A stretch of DNA of 37,797 nt, from the NCBI RefSeq assembly GCF_001435575.1, contig NZ_AZEA01000025.1:1-37797 (forward strand), given 5' to 3'. How positions within the stretch are numbered: position 1 is the stretch's first letter; every line of letters starts with the position of its first letter. Shown here in pieces: positions 1 through 7,756 of this stretch. The DNA comes from Lentilactobacillus sunkii DSM 19904. Lineage in GTDB: Bacteria; Bacillota; Bacilli; Lactobacillales; Lactobacillaceae. Both the position numbers and the translations under genes were made by a program. Below the pieces are notes generated by a model. It made no database searches. It was given only the letters and a program-made list of their open reading frames with translations, and had not been told where the DNA came from.

Positions 1-196
1 TTTCTGTTCGGATTAATTATAGAATTTGCCACTTGATTACCTTTATTTATAAATTCTTAAGTATTAATTCAAATTTAACATAGGATTTTGAATACATTAG
101 GCCCTAACCCTAATGTAATCACTGAAAACGACTAATTTCATTAGTTACAATTAAGTGTTCCAGCGACGTTCTTAAATTATCCGTAATTAATTCACC

Positions 197-1063
197 TTAA
201 CCAATCACGCTTTGAACGTCATGAATGCAATAATCGTTAACGGCTTCTTGAAAATAATTGACTAATGAACTGAAAATATATCCCTCAACATTACTTCTCT
301 TACTTCTATTAGCGGTCATGACAATTCTTTGAATATCGACTGCCATATTTTCATAACGATTGTTGATCTCAAAACTTAAAGCAAGTTGGCTGTTTATAAC
401 GTTTCTAGCTTGTTTCTTAACTACATTTTTAGCCTTGAACACCATGCCACTTAATTGATAAAGCTTTTTAGGATCATTAAAGGATAAGGCTTTGAGCATG
501 TTAACTGTTCGCTTGCTAAAGCCTGCTTTAGTCTCTAGTGAATTACTTAAAGCATTTATTTCAAGTTCGTTTAATTTTTTCTGTTTGGCTGCCTGTTTTT
601 CTTTTTGAGTGATAGCAACAATTTTTTTAGAATTAATCTCTGAACAGGTATCTCTTGTATTATCTGTTATATATTTATCTGTTAAAGTACTCTTGTTAGA
701 AGGTAAATTCTTCCCAAAGGAAGAGGTAATTTCTTCCTTAACGGGCATAGAAGTACTTTTTTCATTCTCAAACTTTGGTAAGAATAATTTGGAGGCAGCG
801 TTAAATTGATGTTTTACAATTAGATAACCTTTTTTCACCAAACTCTTCAAAATTTTAGTAACGGTCTTAACAGTTACGTCTAAATATTCAGCTAACTCTT
901 CACGCTTAAAAATAATATAACTATCGCCAAACTTCTTATCAAAGAAATCTTTATTATTCTTACTTGCCTTCATACGGTCACAAAGAAGTGAATAAGTTAG
1001 AATTTCATTTGCACCCTTTAAATTTGAACCTTTGAAGTAATCCATTTCTACTTTGATAAACAT
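197..1063 (-). CDS. repA: Replication initiator protein, RepA_N-like (first replicon)
   Basis: Likely plasmid replication initiator of 288 residues. The N-terminal 90 or so residues read as a RepA_N-type winged helix: an aromatic start, 'LTYSLLCDRM', then 'YIIFKREELAEYLDVTVKTV' and a basic recognition-helix stretch. The rest is lysine-rich and lower in complexity. I start at 1063, because the reverse strand has GGGAG ten bases upstream; an upstream in-frame ATG at 1105 adds 14 hydrophobic residues and has no better ribosome site. The next gene upstream on the same strand is a DUF536-type protein, a common partner in theta plasmids of lactic acid bacteria. A second initiator lies at 5429-6463, so the molecule carries two replicons. 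The RepA_N assignment is by motif only; which initiator is active cannot be told from sequence. Confidence 0.75.
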   Translation of the reverse strand: MFIKVEMDYFKGSNLKGANEILTYSLLCDRMKASKNNKDFFDKKFGDSYIIFKREELAEYLDVTVKTVTKILKSLVKKGYLIVKHQFNAASKLFLPKFENEKSTSMPVKEEITSSFGKNLPSNKSTLTDKYITDNTRDTCSEINSKKIVAITQKEKQAAKQKKLNELEINALSNSLETKAGFSKRTVNMLKALSFNDPKKLYQLSGMVFKAKNVVKKQARNVINSQLALSFEINNRYENMAVDIQRIVMTANRSKRSNVEGYIFSSLVNYFQEAVNDYCIHDVQSVIG

Positions 1064-1275
1064 AATTACATATCTCCCTTTTGAGAGTAAGAAAAAAGGG
1101 TACAAGTTGTTTAACTTGAAACCCTTTTAACTTTTGCAATTATGTATCACTCTTGCATTAATCATTCTCATTTCATATAATAGAAGAAGTAGGAATTACA
1201 TTCCGAAACCATCTTTCAAAATATGTTTATGAAATTGGCGCTAAAAGGCTTCAAGTGGCGATAGCACTTGTTAGC

Positions 1276-1323
1276 TGATTAAGCAAGTTTGTGGTAGGAC
1301 TTGCTTAATCAACGCCTTTTTTT
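1276..1323 (+). terminator. Perfect 13-bp hairpin with T-tract upstream of first repA
   Basis: Bases 1276-1288 and 1299-1311 are perfect reverse complements around a 10-base loop, followed by seven T on the plus strand (1317-1323). A smaller inverted repeat (AAGTG/CACTT, 1252-1268) precedes it. It is a good Rho-independent terminator for plus-strand transcription, yet both flanking genes are on the minus strand. It may end a short plus-strand RNA, such as a copy-control antisense transcript, in the repA leader. That role is inferred. Confidence 0.6.
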
Positions 1324-1398
1324 CGTACTCGTATATTTAATTGACATAATTATAACTCAATGAAAATATTTACACAACCTATCTAAATAACCATTTCC

Positions 1399-1431
1399 AA
1401 AAGCTCTCTCTCGTCTCATTAGAGGGCTTTT
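1399..1431 (-). terminator. Hairpin at the 3' end of the DUF536 gene
   Basis: AAAAGCTCTCT (1399-1409) pairs with bases 1421-1431, including one G-T pair. The stem overlaps the stop codon of the gene ending at 1419. T-rich flanks are modest, so it may act as a weak terminator. Confidence 0.5.
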
Positions 1432-1865
1432 CGTTTTGCTTGCTTGTAATTTATATCTGGATTGCTTTTATCGCCCTTAGAATCGTTCTCACGGCTTTGT
1501 GTGGTATTATTCTTACTTTCAAGCAATTTCTGACTGCTTAAATTTAATTGTTGTTGTTGATCTAACAGTTTTTGAAATCTGTCTATCTCTTTATTCTTTT
1601 GCTCCAATTCATTTTTTAAGACTGATATTAATTCTTTATCACTTAAATTAGAATCGTTTTTTCGTTCGTTCATAGAATGAACATCACTACTCTTAATGCC
1701 TTTAATTATGTGTGCTTTCTGCTGTTCATTAAAGAGTAAGGCTCGACCGTTCTTTGAATATTCATGAATATTATTGTCTCGAATAAATCTCCAAACCTTT
1801 GTTTTGTCAATTCCTATTAAATTAGCTATTTGCTTCATTGTATACGTTTGTTTATTATCGTTCAT
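1419..1865 (-). CDS. DUF536-family plasmid replication accessory protein (RepB-like)
   Basis: A protein of 148 residues from the chosen start. The N-terminus is a MerR/excisionase-like helix-turn-helix ('YTMKQIANLIGIDKTKVWRF'). The middle, about residues 75-115, is a polar coiled coil rich in Glu, Gln and Leu, and the C-terminal tail is basic and disordered. This matches the DUF536 family found next to rep genes on lactococcal and lactobacillar theta plasmids, thought to help replication control or stability. I start at 1865 because CGGAG lies seven bases upstream; in-frame ATGs at 1901 and 1871 are worse placed. It lies upstream of repA on the same strand, separated by a leader with hairpins. 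The exact role is unproven. Confidence 0.7.
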   Translation of the reverse strand: MNDNKQTYTMKQIANLIGIDKTKVWRFIRDNNIHEYSKNGRALLFNEQQKAHIIKGIKSSDVHSMNERKNDSNLSDKELISVLKNELEQKNKEIDRFQKLLDQQQQLNLSSQKLLESKNNTTQSRENDSKGDKSNPDINYKQAKRKAL

Positions 1866-2111
1866 TTTCATTCTCCGTTCATTCAACGACTGTTCAAACA
1901 AATAATAACATGGATTATTCAGCTAACACGCAAACAATGCACGAGAATGCGTTTATATGACGTTATAAAATACAGATTTTATTAGATACAAAAAAGCACC
2001 ACTCAATTAATGAGCAGCACCTTTCTGTATATACAATTGATTTAATGGCCTGAACAATAGAAAGTAGGCTAGCTTTATTTTAACTAATTTCTTTTTAATT
2101 GCAACAAAAAG

Positions 2112-2140
2112 CGCCACTCGATAGTAAAATGGCGTTTTTT
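2112..2140. terminator. Terminator-like hairpin beside the ISL3 left end
   Basis: CGCCA (2112-2116) pairs with TGGCG (2130-2134). There is an A-run before the stem and six T after it (2135-2140), so it could work in both directions. A second hairpin with a T-run lies at 2186-2213. The stretch 1866-2317 holds these hairpins and the presumed IS end, and no credible gene. Confidence 0.5.
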
Positions 2141-3695
2141 GGGAAGTTTGTCAAATGGTGTTGAAGGATAGTTTCTATCCTTTGGAGATCTCCTCGTGTG
2201 GGAGATCTTTTTTGTTATTTTATTAGTTGCGGCGTTTAATCTGGTGTGTTGTCTGAATATCGTACTTGAAGGCATAACAAATAAGCCTACCATCGTGACG
2301 TTATTGTGGTAGATAATCTAGGCAATCAGCTGGTAGACGCGTGTGAACATATTGGCCTGATTGGAGAAGCCATAACAAGCACGTTTGAGCTCCTTGATCT
2401 TACGGTTGATGCCCTCTATCGGTCCGTTAGAGTAGGACGATTTGGCGGCGTTAATTACTCCATTAAGATTCTTTCGTAGGGTATGCATGGCCGTATCTAG
2501 GGGCGTGCCGTTAGGCTGATAGTTAGTGATGATATTCTTGAGTTCATCAGCGTGACGCCCCATCAAAGCATCGTGGAGATCGATGTAGGTTTCATAAGCG
2601 GTTTTGAAGGCCGGAAACGTATCGGTTCCAATATCAATAGCGTTCTGTTCGGTCGAGTACTCATTCAGGCCGAAGAGGTAGCGGCTCTTTTGTGCGTCAG
2701 GGTTGGCCTTGTGGAATAGGCGCCATAGTGATTTCAGTACTTTATATTCCCGCGAATGCTTGTCGAGTTGCTTTAAACATTGAGTGCGAATGGTATCCAT
2801 CGTCCGTCCCATTAATTGAATAATGTGGAACCGATCAATAATGAGTTCGGCGTTAGGGAATAGTTCGTGCACGAATGCCTGATAGGAGGCGTTCATGTCC
2901 ATGATGACGCGTTGAACCGCGGCCCGTTCTGCGGTGCTGTACTGACTAAGAAAGAACTGTTTGATGGTTCTATTAAGGCGGTCGCTAAGTACTTTAACTG
3001 ATTTGTGAGTGTCGGCGTCAATGCAAATAAACGACATGGAGCCGTGCGTGGAACGGAATTCATCAAAGCATAGATTAATCGGTAACCGGCGGCTCGCGTG
3101 TGGATGAATATTAGCCGTCAAAATACGCTGAACTGAGTTTGTCGAAATACCGGTGAGACTGGCGATAGTCTTAGCCGGGAGTGATTTACTGGCTAGCTTC
3201 AGCACATGAGTCGCTAGTCCGTGACCGATGGCGTGGTTGGTTGATACCACTGGAGTGGTGGCCGTACAAGTGCTATGGCAGTTACTACAACGCCAGCGTT
3301 GCTTGTTTAGCTCTAGAATTACGGGCCGGTCCATGGGTCCGGCAATGTGGACATGAGTGAACTTGTGTCCGTTAGGGTGCAACGTATTGTATCCACAGCT
3401 GGGACAGCGCCTGAGTGTGTAGGTAAGCTCTGCCTGGATGACCAAATACTTTTTGCGACCCGAGCCCCGACCATGAAATTCCTCACGAGTACCGAACACC
3501 TGAATGTTTGTGTCTGTAATTCCCAGTAATTTAAGTGTATTATCTAGTTGAGACATCTATTCCTACCCCGCTTATCTTGAGTTTCGTCGCTTAAAGCATA
3601 GCACTAGGGAGACTTAGATGCCTTTTTTTGTTATCAAAAAGGGCCTAGTACTTTTGGAATGGAAATACTTTCCAACACCCAAAATTCTAGACCCC
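2141..3695 (-). mobile_element. ISL3-family insertion sequence
   Basis: About 1.55 kb around a full-length ISL3-type transposase. Both ends, read inward, carry a related imperfect repeat: GGTGTTGAAGG after a GGG start on the left, and GGGTGTTGGAAAG on the right (reverse strand, from about 3695). Boundaries are approximate. I could not find the 8-bp target duplication usual for this family. Confidence 0.6.
2318..3556 (-). CDS. tnp: ISL3-family transposase
   Basis: DDE transposase of 412 residues, close to the usual ISL3 length. The N-terminal third has two CxxC pairs ('RRCPSCG' and '[11 protein letters not shown]') forming a zinc-ribbon region, then an HTH around '[13 protein letters not shown]'. 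The catalytic core is visible: '[12 protein letters not shown]', '[10 protein letters not shown]' and the late '[15 protein letters not shown]' provide the acidic triad. The frame is open throughout, so the element may be active. It sits between the first replicon and the par operon and probably marks a join between plasmid modules. Confidence 0.93.
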   Translation of the reverse strand: MSQLDNTLKLLGITDTNIQVFGTREEFHGRGSGRKKYLVIQAELTYTLRRCPSCGYNTLHPNGHKFTHVHIAGPMDRPVILELNKQRWRCSNCHSTCTATTPVVSTNHAIGHGLATHVLKLASKSLPAKTIASLTGISTNSVQRILTANIHPHASRRLPINLCFDEFRSTHGSMSFICIDADTHKSVKVLSDRLNRTIKQFFLSQYSTAERAAVQRVIMDMNASYQAFVHELFPNAELIIDRFHIIQLMGRTMDTIRTQCLKQLDKHSREYKVLKSLWRLFHKANPDAQKSRYLFGLNEYSTEQNAIDIGTDTFPAFKTAYETYIDLHDALMGRHADELKNIITNYQPNGTPLDTAMHTLRKNLNGVINAAKSSYSNGPIEGINRKIKELKRACYGFSNQANMFTRVYQLIA

Positions 3696-3765
3696 TAAAT
3701 TTGCGATCTACCACGTATGTTTAAATCAAATTTATTTTAAATATACCTTGTACAGTGAAGTTTAT

Positions 3766-3819
3766 TGATTGTGTGATTTATGATAAAAGATTAATCTTTT
3801 ATCATAAATCACACAATCA
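3766..3819. repeat. 54-bp perfect palindrome downstream of the par operon
   Basis: Bases 3766-3792 are the exact reverse complement of 3793-3819, with no spacer. The arms contain TGATTTATGAT, which also occurs in the palindrome upstream of parA (4909-4940). It sits 24 bases past the end of the small par gene. It could be a partition site, a terminator for the minus-strand operon, or both. Confidence 0.85.
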
Positions 3820-3843
3820 GTAATACATAAGTTAAGCTCAATC

Positions 3844-4059
3844 TTATTTACGTTTGGCAAGGCCTTCACGAATAATTTTTTCTAAGACATCAACAATTTT
3901 TTCGTCATTCTCAAAAGCGATGCGTTTAACTTCTTTATATGTGCTCATGCGAAGTTGAACGGTTTTAGTTCTTTCTGTTTCGAATTGGTATGGACTTTTT
4001 AGATTTTTAAGTTGTTCAGATGCCTTTTTACTAACTTTGTTTAAAAAATCTTCTGCCAT
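3844..4059 (-). CDS. parB: Small partition partner protein (ParB-like, possibly ribbon-helix-helix)
   Basis: A 71-residue basic protein immediately downstream of parA. Residues about 28-68 ('TVQLRMSTYKEVKRIAFEND' and the following helix) fit a short beta strand plus two helices, as in CopG/ribbon-helix-helix DNA-binding partition proteins. The Shine-Dalgarno GAGGAG lies inside the last two sense codons of parA and the two genes are six bases apart, so translation is probably coupled. Such proteins bind the centromere and repress the operon; here the related palindromes on both sides of the operon are the likely targets. The fold is inferred from pattern alone. Confidence 0.65.
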   Translation of the reverse strand: MAEDFLNKVSKKASEQLKNLKSPYQFETERTKTVQLRMSTYKEVKRIAFENDEKIVDVLEKIIREGLAKRK

Positions 4060-4065
4060 GATAAA

Positions 4066-4851
4066 TTACTCCTCTAACTGTTGAATTCTAAGTAGTTGTT
4101 CATTAAGAACCATTTGGTACATTTGGATTGCTCTTTTATCCCAATGGTCTTTATTCCGTATTCCTTCATTAGCAAACGTTTTAACCCGTTCTTGAGTTCT
4201 AATTGAGTTTGAAAAGACCCCTTCGCCAAAAAAGTCTTTTGCTTGTGCAGAAATTTCAGTATCAACTTTTGCACGTGGCTTCATTAAGTACAATATGACA
4301 CCAACTAACTGAAAACTTCCATTGTATTGTTCACGTAGTTCACCTAAATGCGTAGCTGTTTTTAAAGAACTTGTATATGACTGCTTTTGAGTTTGTAAGA
4401 CAATTGAGATGAAATCTGAAGCCATGATTGCGTTATTAGTAAAGACATTTATTGTTGGTGGTACGTCAATAAAAATATAATCGTAATTTTGTTTTAACTT
4501 TGAAAGCATTTGTGGTAATAGAATATTACGTTTAACCCGACTAACTTTTTCTACAGCACCAATCCATAAAGACAATGTCCAATCTGTAGGAATCATATCA
4601 ATTTGGTTTGTAACAGACACAATAGATTTAGACAAATTCCCTCCAAGAAGGCCCTCATATAATGAAAGTTCCGGCTTTAAATCGGCTTTATAAGTCTCCT
4701 TCATAATTTCAGTTGCATTTCCCTGGGGATCGAAATCTATCAGTAGTACTTTTTTCCCCTCTTGACCCAATAAATAGGTTTCCATTACAGTCAAGGTGGT
4801 CTTACCAACGCCACCTTTAAAGTTGAAGTTTAATAGTGTTTTCCCATTCAT
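4066..4851 (-). CDS. parA: ParA-family partition ATPase
   Basis: A 261-residue ATPase that distributes plasmid copies at cell division. The deviant Walker A box 'KGGVGKTT' is at residues 12-19, switch I is 'DFDPQGNAT', and Walker B is 'YDYIFIDVPP'. The short N-terminus, with no HTH, places it with the small type Ib ParA proteins that work with a tiny DNA-binding partner. It is transcribed away from the second repA, the usual arrangement for RepA_N plasmids. Paired palindromic repeats lie just upstream (4884-4940) and probably serve as operator and/or centromere. Confidence 0.93.
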   Translation of the reverse strand: MNGKTLLNFNFKGGVGKTTLTVMETYLLGQEGKKVLLIDFDPQGNATEIMKETYKADLKPELSLYEGLLGGNLSKSIVSVTNQIDMIPTDWTLSLWIGAVEKVSRVKRNILLPQMLSKLKQNYDYIFIDVPPTINVFTNNAIMASDFISIVLQTQKQSYTSSLKTATHLGELREQYNGSFQLVGVILYLMKPRAKVDTEISAQAKDFFGEGVFSNSIRTQERVKTFANEGIRNKDHWDKRAIQMYQMVLNEQLLRIQQLEE

Positions 4852-4883
4852 AGTAGCACCTACCTTTACATAAACACTTTACC

Positions 4884-4940
4884 ATGATTTATGATTAATC
4901 GCAAATTTTATATGATTTATGATTAATCATAAATCATATA
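4884..4940. promoter_or_regulatory. Repeat and palindrome upstream of parA: likely par operator/centromere
   Basis: ATGATTTATGATTAATC occurs at 4884-4900 and again from 4912. The second copy is the left half of a perfect 32-bp palindrome (4909-4940). The arms share TGATTTATGAT with the 54-bp palindrome on the other side of the operon. The arrangement suggests binding sites for the small Par protein; the function is inferred. Confidence 0.7.
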
Positions 4941-4992
4941 CATAAAACTATTTACTTAACCTTTGCAGAATGATATGCTTTGTTCATAAACA

Positions 4993-5026
4993 AAAAATCC
5001 CAATCCACTCGGGATTGGGATTTTTG
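4993..5026. terminator. Bidirectional terminator between parA and repA
   Basis: AAAAATCCCAATCC pairs with GGATTGGGATTTTT around a short loop near 5007-5011. A-run and T-run flanks allow termination in both directions. It separates the divergent par and repA units. Confidence 0.7.
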
Positions 5027-5031
5027 CAGTA

Positions 5032-5230
5032 TTGACAAGTAGCTATCTTGCAGCTACCTAGTCCAAGCAATTTTCACCGCCAAGTTAAAATTGCTTGAAC
5101 AAATTGTAATCTTGTTTACGTGCTAATTATACCGCAAGCAAACCTTAAAGGGCAAGCAAAGGTAAACTAATTAAAACGAAGATAAGACCAATGGACTAAG
5201 TAGCTTCTAATAACTACTTAGTCCATTTTT
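5032..5230 (+). promoter_or_regulatory. Possible repA leader RNA with promoter, hairpin and terminator
   Basis: TTGACA (5032-5037) is followed after 17 bases by TACCTA (5055-5060), a fair sigma-A promoter. Next come a perfect 11-bp stem (5064-5074 with 5087-5097) and then a perfect 13-bp stem (5191-5203 with 5214-5226) followed by TTTT. A transcript would end about 200 bases before repA. This resembles a leader attenuator or small copy-control RNA; no gene is seen between 4852 and 5428. Confidence 0.45.
5191..5230 (+). terminator. Strong hairpin terminator in the repA leader
   Basis: ATGGACTAAGTAG (5191-5203) and its exact complement at 5214-5226 enclose a 10-base loop and are followed by a T-run. 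It points toward repA and could attenuate repA transcription. Confidence 0.7.
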
Positions 5231-5428
5231 AGTTCTTAAAAATTAAAAAAAGTTGCCGAATTGCAACTCACAAACAAACACATGCTGGTGAATTTACAAA
5301 GTCCTCACTGCCAATGATGCTTTATAATTCAGTCAGAGCATATCAAATTTGTATTTTAGAACAAGTCTGATGTTTTAGCAACTCTCTTTGAAGACAGCAT
5401 GTACAAGTCAATGAAGGGGAGTTTTATT

Positions 5429-6463
5429 ATGGATCAAACAAATTTTAATTTTATTGAATCAAAAAAAGCTTATGAAACCCGTTTTTTTCAATTCCCACAA
5501 GTTTTACTATACGGAGAAAAATACAAAAAGCTAAGTGATAGTGCTAAGTTAGGATATATGATTTTACGTGATCGTCTAGATTACTCATTAAGAAACAACT
5601 GGATTGATGAGAAGAATCGAGTCTATTTCATTTTCACAAATCAAGAGCTTCATAATTTATTTGGCTGGGGCAATGCGAAAATTGTTAAAGTAAAAAAAGA
5701 ATTAGAAAGGGCAAAGTTACTCTATCAAGTTAACTTAGGATTTGATCCGAAGAAAAAGAAGAATCTACCAAATCATCTTTATCTAGCTGACCTCGAAGTT
5801 ACAACTAAAGACATTTACAAAAAAAAGATTACTAATGAAGAGCCGAAATCCCTTGATACAAGCGGAAGTTTCAAAATGGAACCCCGACAAAAAGAGCCGA
5901 AATCCCTTGATACAAGCGGAAGTTTCAAAATGAAACACAATCTAAACAATACTAGAGGTTTAGATACTAATAGATACAATATAGATACTCAAAAGTTGGA
6001 CTTTTCCACAGCCAATTTCTCATCAGCAGAACTAGAAAAGCAAAACCAGGATTTGGTGAACCATGCTAATGACTTCTTAACTGATGAAGACAGTGGCTTA
6101 CCGGTTTTCTTAGAACCAGAAGCTGTGCAACTACTTAGTTTTTGGTGCCGTACCCCACAACAAATGCGGCGCTTCATTGGCATTATCTTAAATGCTAAGT
6201 ACCGAGTTGAGAAAGATCACAAAGATATTGGTGTCATAATCCCACTTGATGATGAGGAACTGAAACCTTTAATGACTAAAGCCTTGAGACGCTACTTTAA
6301 CGCCCTTAGAAGCAATGAGAAGCACATCAAGAACGTGGAAAACTACTTGTACGGCACCATGCAAAACCTATTTGGCGTTTGGTGGAATAAACAAGCGGCT
6401 AGAGAATATGCGGCCAAACACCCCGAAGAACAGAACGCTGACAATGGGCGTTCTTGGAATTAA
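5429..6463 (+). CDS. repA: RepA_N-family replication initiator (second replicon)
   Basis: Initiator of 344 residues. The N-terminal domain shows the RepA_N signature clearly: 'RFFQFPQVLLYGEKYKKLSD', 'AKLGYMILRDRLDYSLRNNW', 'VYFIFTNQELHNLFGWG'. The C-terminal third is a separate helical domain. I start at 5429, where AAGGGGAG lies eight bases upstream; two in-frame ATGs at 5399 and 5411 have no such site. The middle contains two in-frame copies of 'EPKSLDTSGSFKM' encoded by 39-bp direct repeats; in this family the origin usually lies inside the gene. It is divergent from parA and has a structured leader. Confidence 0.92.
   Translation: MDQTNFNFIESKKAYETRFFQFPQVLLYGEKYKKLSDSAKLGYMILRDRLDYSLRNNWIDEKNRVYFIFTNQELHNLFGWGNAKIVKVKKELERAKLLYQVNLGFDPKKKKNLPNHLYLADLEVTTKDIYKKKITNEEPKSLDTSGSFKMEPRQKEPKSLDTSGSFKMKHNLNNTRGLDTNRYNIDTQKLDFSTANFSSAELEKQNQDLVNHANDFLTDEDSGLPVFLEPEAVQLLSFWCRTPQQMRRFIGIILNAKYRVEKDHKDIGVIIPLDDEELKPLMTKALRRYFNALRSNEKHIKNVENYLYGTMQNLFGVWWNKQAAREYAAKHPEEQNADNGRSWN
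5840..5991 (+). repeat. In-gene iterons, probable replication origin
   Basis: A 39-bp sequence at 5840-5878 recurs unchanged at 5894-5932. The 54-bp period keeps the reading frame. Just downstream, around 5963-5990, TAGATAC occurs three times in AT-rich DNA. This is the position expected for oriV in RepA_N plasmids such as pAD1 and pCF10, where Rep binds repeats within its own gene. Confidence 0.8.
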
Positions 6464-6572
6464 ACGCCATATTAGCTCGCTTAAGCCGTTTTAAGTGTTA
6501 CATGCATAATTATATTAAAATCGCTTTAAAATCGCTTAGAAGCAAAAGCAGGCACCTTGAGTGGATGAATAG

Positions 6573-6812
6573 GTGATAGCTGAACTAGAAAGATGGGAAA
6601 GGAGCTTTTTAAATGACCAAAACAAAGCAAAGAAGTCGAAAAAAATTGAGCAATTGTTGACGGACCCCTGGGCCGTCGATATTCAAGGCATTTGGGAACA
6701 AGCAGCCCATAACCCAGATCCTGATAAACGCAAGCTGTTTGACGCGTTACACACTTACCTCTTAGATAAACGCCAAGAGCAAATTATCAACGAAAAGCAT
6801 TTTGTGATTTAA
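6573..6812 (+). CDS. Small conserved-looking plasmid protein, unknown function; start uncertain
   Basis: An acidic/basic soluble protein of up to 79 residues ('QLLTDPWAVDIQGIWEQAAH') that I do not recognise. The frame opens with GTG at 6573 without a clear ribosome site. A much better start, AAAGGAG followed by ATG at 6613, lies in another frame that runs through an A7 tract and stops after 15 codons. One extra A in that tract would join the good start to this frame. Either the gene is frameshifted, the tract is read by slippage, or the base count is wrong. It lies between repA and the Fic gene, with a duplicated AAAATCGCTT upstream near 6518-6538. Confidence 0.5.
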   Translation: MIAELERWERSFLNDQNKAKKSKKIEQLLTDPWAVDIQGIWEQAAHNPDPDKRKLFDALHTYLLDKRQEQIINEKHFVI

Positions 6813-6862
6813 CATGGACAGGTCAAATAATCGGTGACTGAAATAGAAAGGAGGCACAAAAT

Positions 6863-7609
6863 ATGGCTAAAACTCGAACATATATGGACAAGTATAAATT
6901 CACAGCTGCAGAAAACCAACGGTTTGCCCGAGCAAATTTTACCAAGTTAGTGCATACTAATGCTCGCTTTGAAGGCGTTAATACCACTTTGCCACAAACA
7001 CAAACTATTATGGACGGTATGAGCGTAGCAGGAGTACCTGTTGAAGATGTTTTGACGATTGTTAATTTAAAGCGTGGGTGGCAATATATCACTGCTCAAA
7101 ATTCCCCTTTAACGTTAACCATGGAAAAACAAATCAACAAGATTGTGGCAGTGGAAGACGCCTTAGTACCGGGAGAATTACGGCAAGGGAAAGGAGGAGT
7201 TGATTTAGGTAGTGAAGACTTTTTTGAACCACCTTTAATTAACGAAAAACAAGAACAATCCTTTTTACAAAAAATCTTGGCTGATCCACGAATGACGATT
7301 ACTGATAAAGCATTGACTGTCATGTATCATAATATGCGCCAACAAATCTTTTGGGACGGAAACAAAAGGATGGCAACTTTAAGTGCCAATAAAATTATGA
7401 TTGACGGTGGCGCTGGTTTAATTAATATCCCATTAGATAAGTGGGATCAATGGAACGAACTAATTGCCAATTATTATCAGACTAATGACATGACTAAAAT
7501 TAAACAGTGGACATATGATAATGGTATTCAGGGATTACAAATTCGAGCAAACAAAAAATTAAGTGCTAATGAATTGAACCAGATGTACAAGCAACTAAAA
7601 AACGGATAA
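6863..7609 (+). CDS. fic: Fic/Doc-family protein with degenerate catalytic motif
   Basis: 248 residues with a strong ribosome site (AAAGGAGG). The Fic motif is recognisable at residues 161-169 as 'QIFWDGNKR', against the family HxFx(D/E)GNxR. The catalytic histidine is therefore glutamine, while the phosphate-binding G-N-K-R remains. An N-terminal inhibitory-helix-like stretch 'NARFEGVNTTL' (33-43) resembles the (S/T)xxxE(G/N) switch, with Asn replacing Ser/Thr. Fic enzymes usually transfer AMP to target proteins; with this change activity is doubtful. Removing one A near 7597-7602 would extend the frame by about 46 charged residues to 7742, so the C-terminus may be truncated by frameshift. 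It sits next to the mobilisation genes, as often seen on lactobacillar plasmids. Confidence 0.75.
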   Translation: MAKTRTYMDKYKFTAAENQRFARANFTKLVHTNARFEGVNTTLPQTQTIMDGMSVAGVPVEDVLTIVNLKRGWQYITAQNSPLTLTMEKQINKIVAVEDALVPGELRQGKGGVDLGSEDFFEPPLINEKQEQSFLQKILADPRMTITDKALTVMYHNMRQQIFWDGNKRMATLSANKIMIDGGAGLINIPLDKWDQWNELIANYYQTNDMTKIKQWTYDNGIQGLQIRANKKLSANELNQMYKQLKNG

Positions 7610-7742
7610 ATTAGAACTTAAATTAGTTGAAGACAAGATTAGTAAAATAACCCAAAATCATCTCAAAGACTTTGCTAAAAACAATCTAGAAGTTAAGCCA
7701 AAAAATAATCCTGAAAATAAAAACGATCGGCCTAGTTATTAG
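7605..7742 (+). pseudogene. Frameshifted C-terminal tail of the Fic gene
   Basis: The +1 frame from GAT at 7605 stays open to TAG at 7740-7742. It reads as a lysine-rich, coiled-coil-like segment ('DKLELKLVEDKISKI') ending in a disordered tail. A one-base deletion in the A6 run at 7597-7602 would fuse it to the Fic frame. It has no start or ribosome site of its own. The composition is typical of a tail, so I infer a broken extension. Confidence 0.5.
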
Positions 7743-7756
7743 GTTGATCGTTTTTT
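7719..7756. terminator. Bidirectional terminator between convergent fic and traD-like genes
   Basis: AAAAACGATC (7719-7728) pairs exactly with 7746-7755, with CCTA/TAGG pairing inside the loop and T/A runs on both sides. It overlaps the ends of the two convergent genes and can serve both. Confidence 0.75.

Noticed and set aside
2084-2293. Minus-strand open frame of 69 codons
   Set aside because: It spans hairpins and the presumed ISL3 end, has odd composition and no ribosome site.
2133-3703. 8-bp target duplication around the ISL3 element
   Set aside because: The flanks CGTTTTTT and TAAATTTG do not match, so none is claimed.
5840-5932. Two-copy repeat as a CRISPR-like unit
   Set aside because: It lies in frame inside repA and fits the in-gene origin of RepA_N plasmids.
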